Positions 5,931 to 7,101 of a stretch of DNA of 7,101 nucleotides are shown here, in pieces. Both the position numbers and the translations under genes were made by a program. Source of the stretch: Kiritimatiellales bacterium. GTDB taxonomy: Bacteria > Verrucomicrobiota > Kiritimatiellia > Kiritimatiellales > Pontiellaceae. The DNA lies in NCBI GenBank assembly GCA_030630445.1, contig DAOVNC010000180.1, positions 1 through 7,101 on the forward strand, in the 5' to 3' direction. The stretch's first letter is position 1. Every line of letters starts with the position of its first letter. Under the pieces are notes generated by a model. It saw nothing but the letters and a program-made list of their open reading frames with translations. It made no database searches and had not been told where the DNA came from.

Positions 5931-5967
5931 TATATTCTGCGAATTATATCTTCTACGGCAGAATATA
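5931..5967. promoter_or_regulatory. Candidate Lrp-type operator: 10-bp inverted repeat around the ald -10 box
   Basis: TATATTCTGC (5931-5940) and GCAGAATATA (5958-5967) are perfect reverse complements separated by 17 bp. The sequence is AT-rich with CTG/CAG flanks, like known Lrp-family sites. It lies 20 bp upstream of the ald start and brackets the best -10 box, so a bound dimer or octamer would cover the promoter. Assignment to the adjacent regulator is inference. Confidence 0.55.
5943..5948 (-). promoter_or_regulatory. ald promoter -10 box (TATAAT)
   Basis: On the - strand, 5948-5943 reads TATAAT, a perfect sigma-70 -10 box that would start transcription about 25 nt before the ald ATG. 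No good -35 lies 17 bp upstream. An alternative pair, TTGCAA (5982-5987) with TATTCT (5965-5960) at 16-bp spacing, is also possible. Either promoter overlaps the inverted repeats. Confidence 0.45.
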
Positions 5968-5977
5968 TACGATATTC
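5961..5977. promoter_or_regulatory. Second palindrome in the ald control region
   Basis: GAATAT (5961-5966) and ATATTC (5972-5977) form a 6-bp inverted repeat with a 5-bp centre, 17 bp in all. This is close to the 15-bp size of Lrp-family boxes. It overlaps the right arm of the 5931-5967 repeat, so the region may hold several half-sites for cooperative binding. Confidence 0.45.
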
Positions 5978-6019
5978 GTATTTGCAACCCAATTTATTAC
6001 TATTTTATTCAGGGAGAAT

Positions 6020-6097
6020 ATGAAAGGAATCGTGGCTGAACCGGGGGCACTTGCACTTATCCAGCGTATTCGCTATTTAAACCTGAACCGTTTATAA
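6020..6097 (+). CDS. 25-aa small ORF or gene remnant
   Basis: An ATG at 6020 with AGGGAG (6011-6016) ahead of it opens a 25-codon frame beginning MKGIVAEPGALAL and ending at TAA 6095-6097. The spacing from the ribosome site is short (3 nt). The first residues resemble the N-terminus of zinc-type medium-chain alcohol dehydrogenases (M-K-x-hydrophobic-V-x-x-PG-x-L-x-L), after which similarity stops. It may be a degraded gene start, a leader peptide divergent from ald, or chance. Confidence 0.25.
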   Translation: MKGIVAEPGALALIQRIRYLNLNRL

Positions 6098-6144
6098 TCC
6101 CGAGCTACTTCAGGAACAGGAACCCCACATCGGGAATCCATATT

Positions 6145-6261
6145 ATGAAAAAACAGACAGGTATCCCCATGCTGGCCGGATCGGCTAAAAGCACCACGGA
6201 CATACAATATTTCACGGGCTTTGCGGCACCGGGTCCCTGCGTCAAAACTTTCGAAACATAA
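6145..6261 (+). pseudogene. 38-aa fragment resembling a Xaa-Pro aminopeptidase N-terminus
   Basis: The frame from ATG 6145 encodes 38 residues and stops at TAA 6259-6261. IPMLAGSAKSTTDIQYFTGF followed by AAPGP has the spacing of the creatinase/Xaa-Pro aminopeptidase N-terminal region, where a small-residue strand is followed by a D-x-x-Y-x-TGF-x-AP-x-P segment. The catalytic domain is missing: the frame ends 14 nt before the reductase start. No clear Shine-Dalgarno sequence precedes it. It is most likely the remnant of a deleted gene; a real small protein is the alternative. Confidence 0.35.
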
Positions 6262-6274
6262 CCCCCCTCTCTCC

Positions 6275-6943
6275 ATGCCAAGCCCCCCCGCCCACTTTGC
6301 GCTGAAAAAAGAAACCCTCACCCGCCACGAGGAAATCTCGCCGGGCGTGTTTGTGATCGGCTTCCAGCGCAAGCAGGGTTTCCTGTCCGGACAGGCGATC
6401 AAGCTTGGGATCGACGGCGAACAACCACCACGCATCTACAGCATTTGCAGCGGCGTGGACGACAACGAGCTATGCGTGCTGTTTAATGTGAAGCCCGACG
6501 GATTTTTAACGCCAAAGCTGGCGGCACTCAAACCCGGCGATCCCGTATATGCCTCGGCGCCCTACGGCACCTTTCTCGGCACCGATCAACCGGCTTGGTG
6601 GATTGCCACCGGCACAGGCATCGCCCCATTCCATGGCATGCTCCGCTCCGGCATGGGAAAAAACAAGGTGCTGGTTCATGGGGCGCGCCACCTGAACGAG
6701 TTCTGTTTTGCCGACGAATTTACCGCAGCGCTCGGCGCAAGCTACCACCGCTGCTGCTCCGCCGAAAACGCGCCCGCTGTTTTTTCCGGACGGGTCACCG
6801 GGTTTCCCGCCCAGCAGGATGCGCTGCCGCAGGACCAACGATATTATATTTGCGGACAGGCTGGAATGGCCGTAGAAACAAGGGACTTGCTGATCGGAAA
6901 AGGCATCCCGTTTGAAAACATCGTTACTGAAATCTATTTTTGA
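6275..6943 (+). CDS. Ferredoxin-NADP reductase-like FAD/NAD(P)-binding oxidoreductase
   Basis: A 222-aa flavoprotein of the ferredoxin-NADP(+) reductase superfamily, expected to move electrons between NAD(P)H and ferredoxin or flavodoxin via FAD in the cytosol. RIYS (53-56) is the FAD-binding R-x-Y-S motif in the beta-barrel domain. ATGTGIAPFHGML (111-123) is the pyridine-nucleotide loop. YICGQAGM (191-198) is the conserved C-G-x-x-x-M motif. The chain ends in EIYF, giving the aromatic C-terminus that stacks on the flavin in FNRs. It is somewhat shorter than typical FNRs (about 240-260 aa). ATG 6275 is preferred; the frame is open upstream only through a TTG at 6221 that lacks a ribosome site, and ATG 6275 also lacks a clear one. 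rlmN starts 12 bp downstream, so they are probably co-transcribed. Confidence 0.85.
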   Translation: MPSPPAHFALKKETLTRHEEISPGVFVIGFQRKQGFLSGQAIKLGIDGEQPPRIYSICSGVDDNELCVLFNVKPDGFLTPKLAALKPGDPVYASAPYGTFLGTDQPAWWIATGTGIAPFHGMLRSGMGKNKVLVHGARHLNEFCFADEFTAALGASYHRCCSAENAPAVFSGRVTGFPAQQDALPQDQRYYICGQAGMAVETRDLLIGKGIPFENIVTEIYF

Positions 6944-6955
6944 CCGCACACGGAT

Positions 6956-7101
6956 ATGAACACGAAAACACCCCTCTTTGGAAAAACGCTCGCCGAACTT
7001 CAGGCGCTTGCGGCGACGTATGGCCTACCGAAGTTTACCGCCAAGCAGATGGCGGACTGGCTCTACGGCAAGGAAATTTCCTCGATCGATGAAATGACCA
7101 A
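6956..7101 (+). CDS. rlmN: 23S rRNA (adenine-2503-C2)-methyltransferase, N-terminal part
   Basis: The first 48 codons of a gene cut off by the window end. LFGKTLAELQALAATYGLPK, then FTAKQMADWLYGKEISSIDEMT, is the N-terminal helical domain shared by RlmN proteins, with the usual L-P-x-(F/Y)-x-A-K-Q-x-x-x-W-(I/L)-Y pattern. RlmN is a radical-SAM enzyme that methylates A2503 in 23S rRNA and A37 in some tRNAs. The CxxxCxxC cluster and the catalytic cysteines lie outside the window, so activity cannot be judged. It starts 12 bp after the reductase stop, with only a weak ribosome site. Confidence 0.9.
   Translation, partial: MNTKTPLFGKTLAELQALAATYGLPKFTAKQMADWLYGKEISSIDEMT

Noticed and set aside
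5912..5992. N-terminal extension of Ald (27 residues)
   Set aside because: The extension covers the promoter and palindromes, while GGAGGAG sits at the 5911 start where Ald numbering fits exactly (R15, K75, H96, D270).

Overview
The window is a stretch of bacterial chromosome of moderate G+C. It carries compact metabolic and housekeeping genes, with repeat-rich islands between some of them. The taxon cannot be fixed from the sequence alone. The mixture of long perfect palindromes, a GGGTCAG-type repeat, a HigB/HigA-like addiction module and an ald-lrp pair would fit a PVC-type (Verrucomicrobia or Kiritimatiellae) or deltaproteobacterial-like genome, but that is a weak inference. No rRNA, tRNA, CRISPR array or intact transposase gene was seen.

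Layout. Positions 1-356 hold no gene but contain a perfect 23-bp inverted repeat (59-138) and a GGGTCAG motif. A Mut7-C RNase-type protein (357-1106, +) follows. The next gap (1107-1581) has no gene and carries two hairpins. A type II toxin-antitoxin pair comes next: a RelE/HigB-like toxin (1582-1851) and its HTH antitoxin (1913-2233). The toxin frame is cut by a TAA, and the family-typical C-terminal tail can still be read in frame beyond it, up to 1908. A third frame starts at 2230 and overlaps the antitoxin by 4 bp. It runs at once into a 14-bp tandem repeat and then a nested 29-bp palindrome (2404-2563), so it is probably a broken gene.

An unrecognised two-helix membrane protein (2703-3536) and an adenylate-kinase-like P-loop protein (3555-4169) form a probable two-gene operon on the + strand. 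They converge on an operon on the - strand: alanine dehydrogenase (ald, 5911-4799), then an Lrp/AsnC-family regulator (4778-4344). The ald promoter region (5931-5987) has a TATAAT box lying between the arms of an inverted repeat, plus a second palindrome. This is what local control by the neighbouring Lrp-type protein would look like.

Between ald and the last operon are two short orphan frames (6020-6097 and 6145-6261). They resemble the N-termini of larger enzymes and may be gene remains. A ferredoxin-NADP reductase-like flavoprotein (6275-6943) and the start of rlmN (6956 to the window end) close the window.

I did not find a clearly new multi-gene system. The most unusual items are the nonsense-interrupted toxin next to repeat insertions, the two long REPIN-like palindromes, the architecture of the ald control region, and the unrecognised membrane protein beside a divergent NMP kinase.
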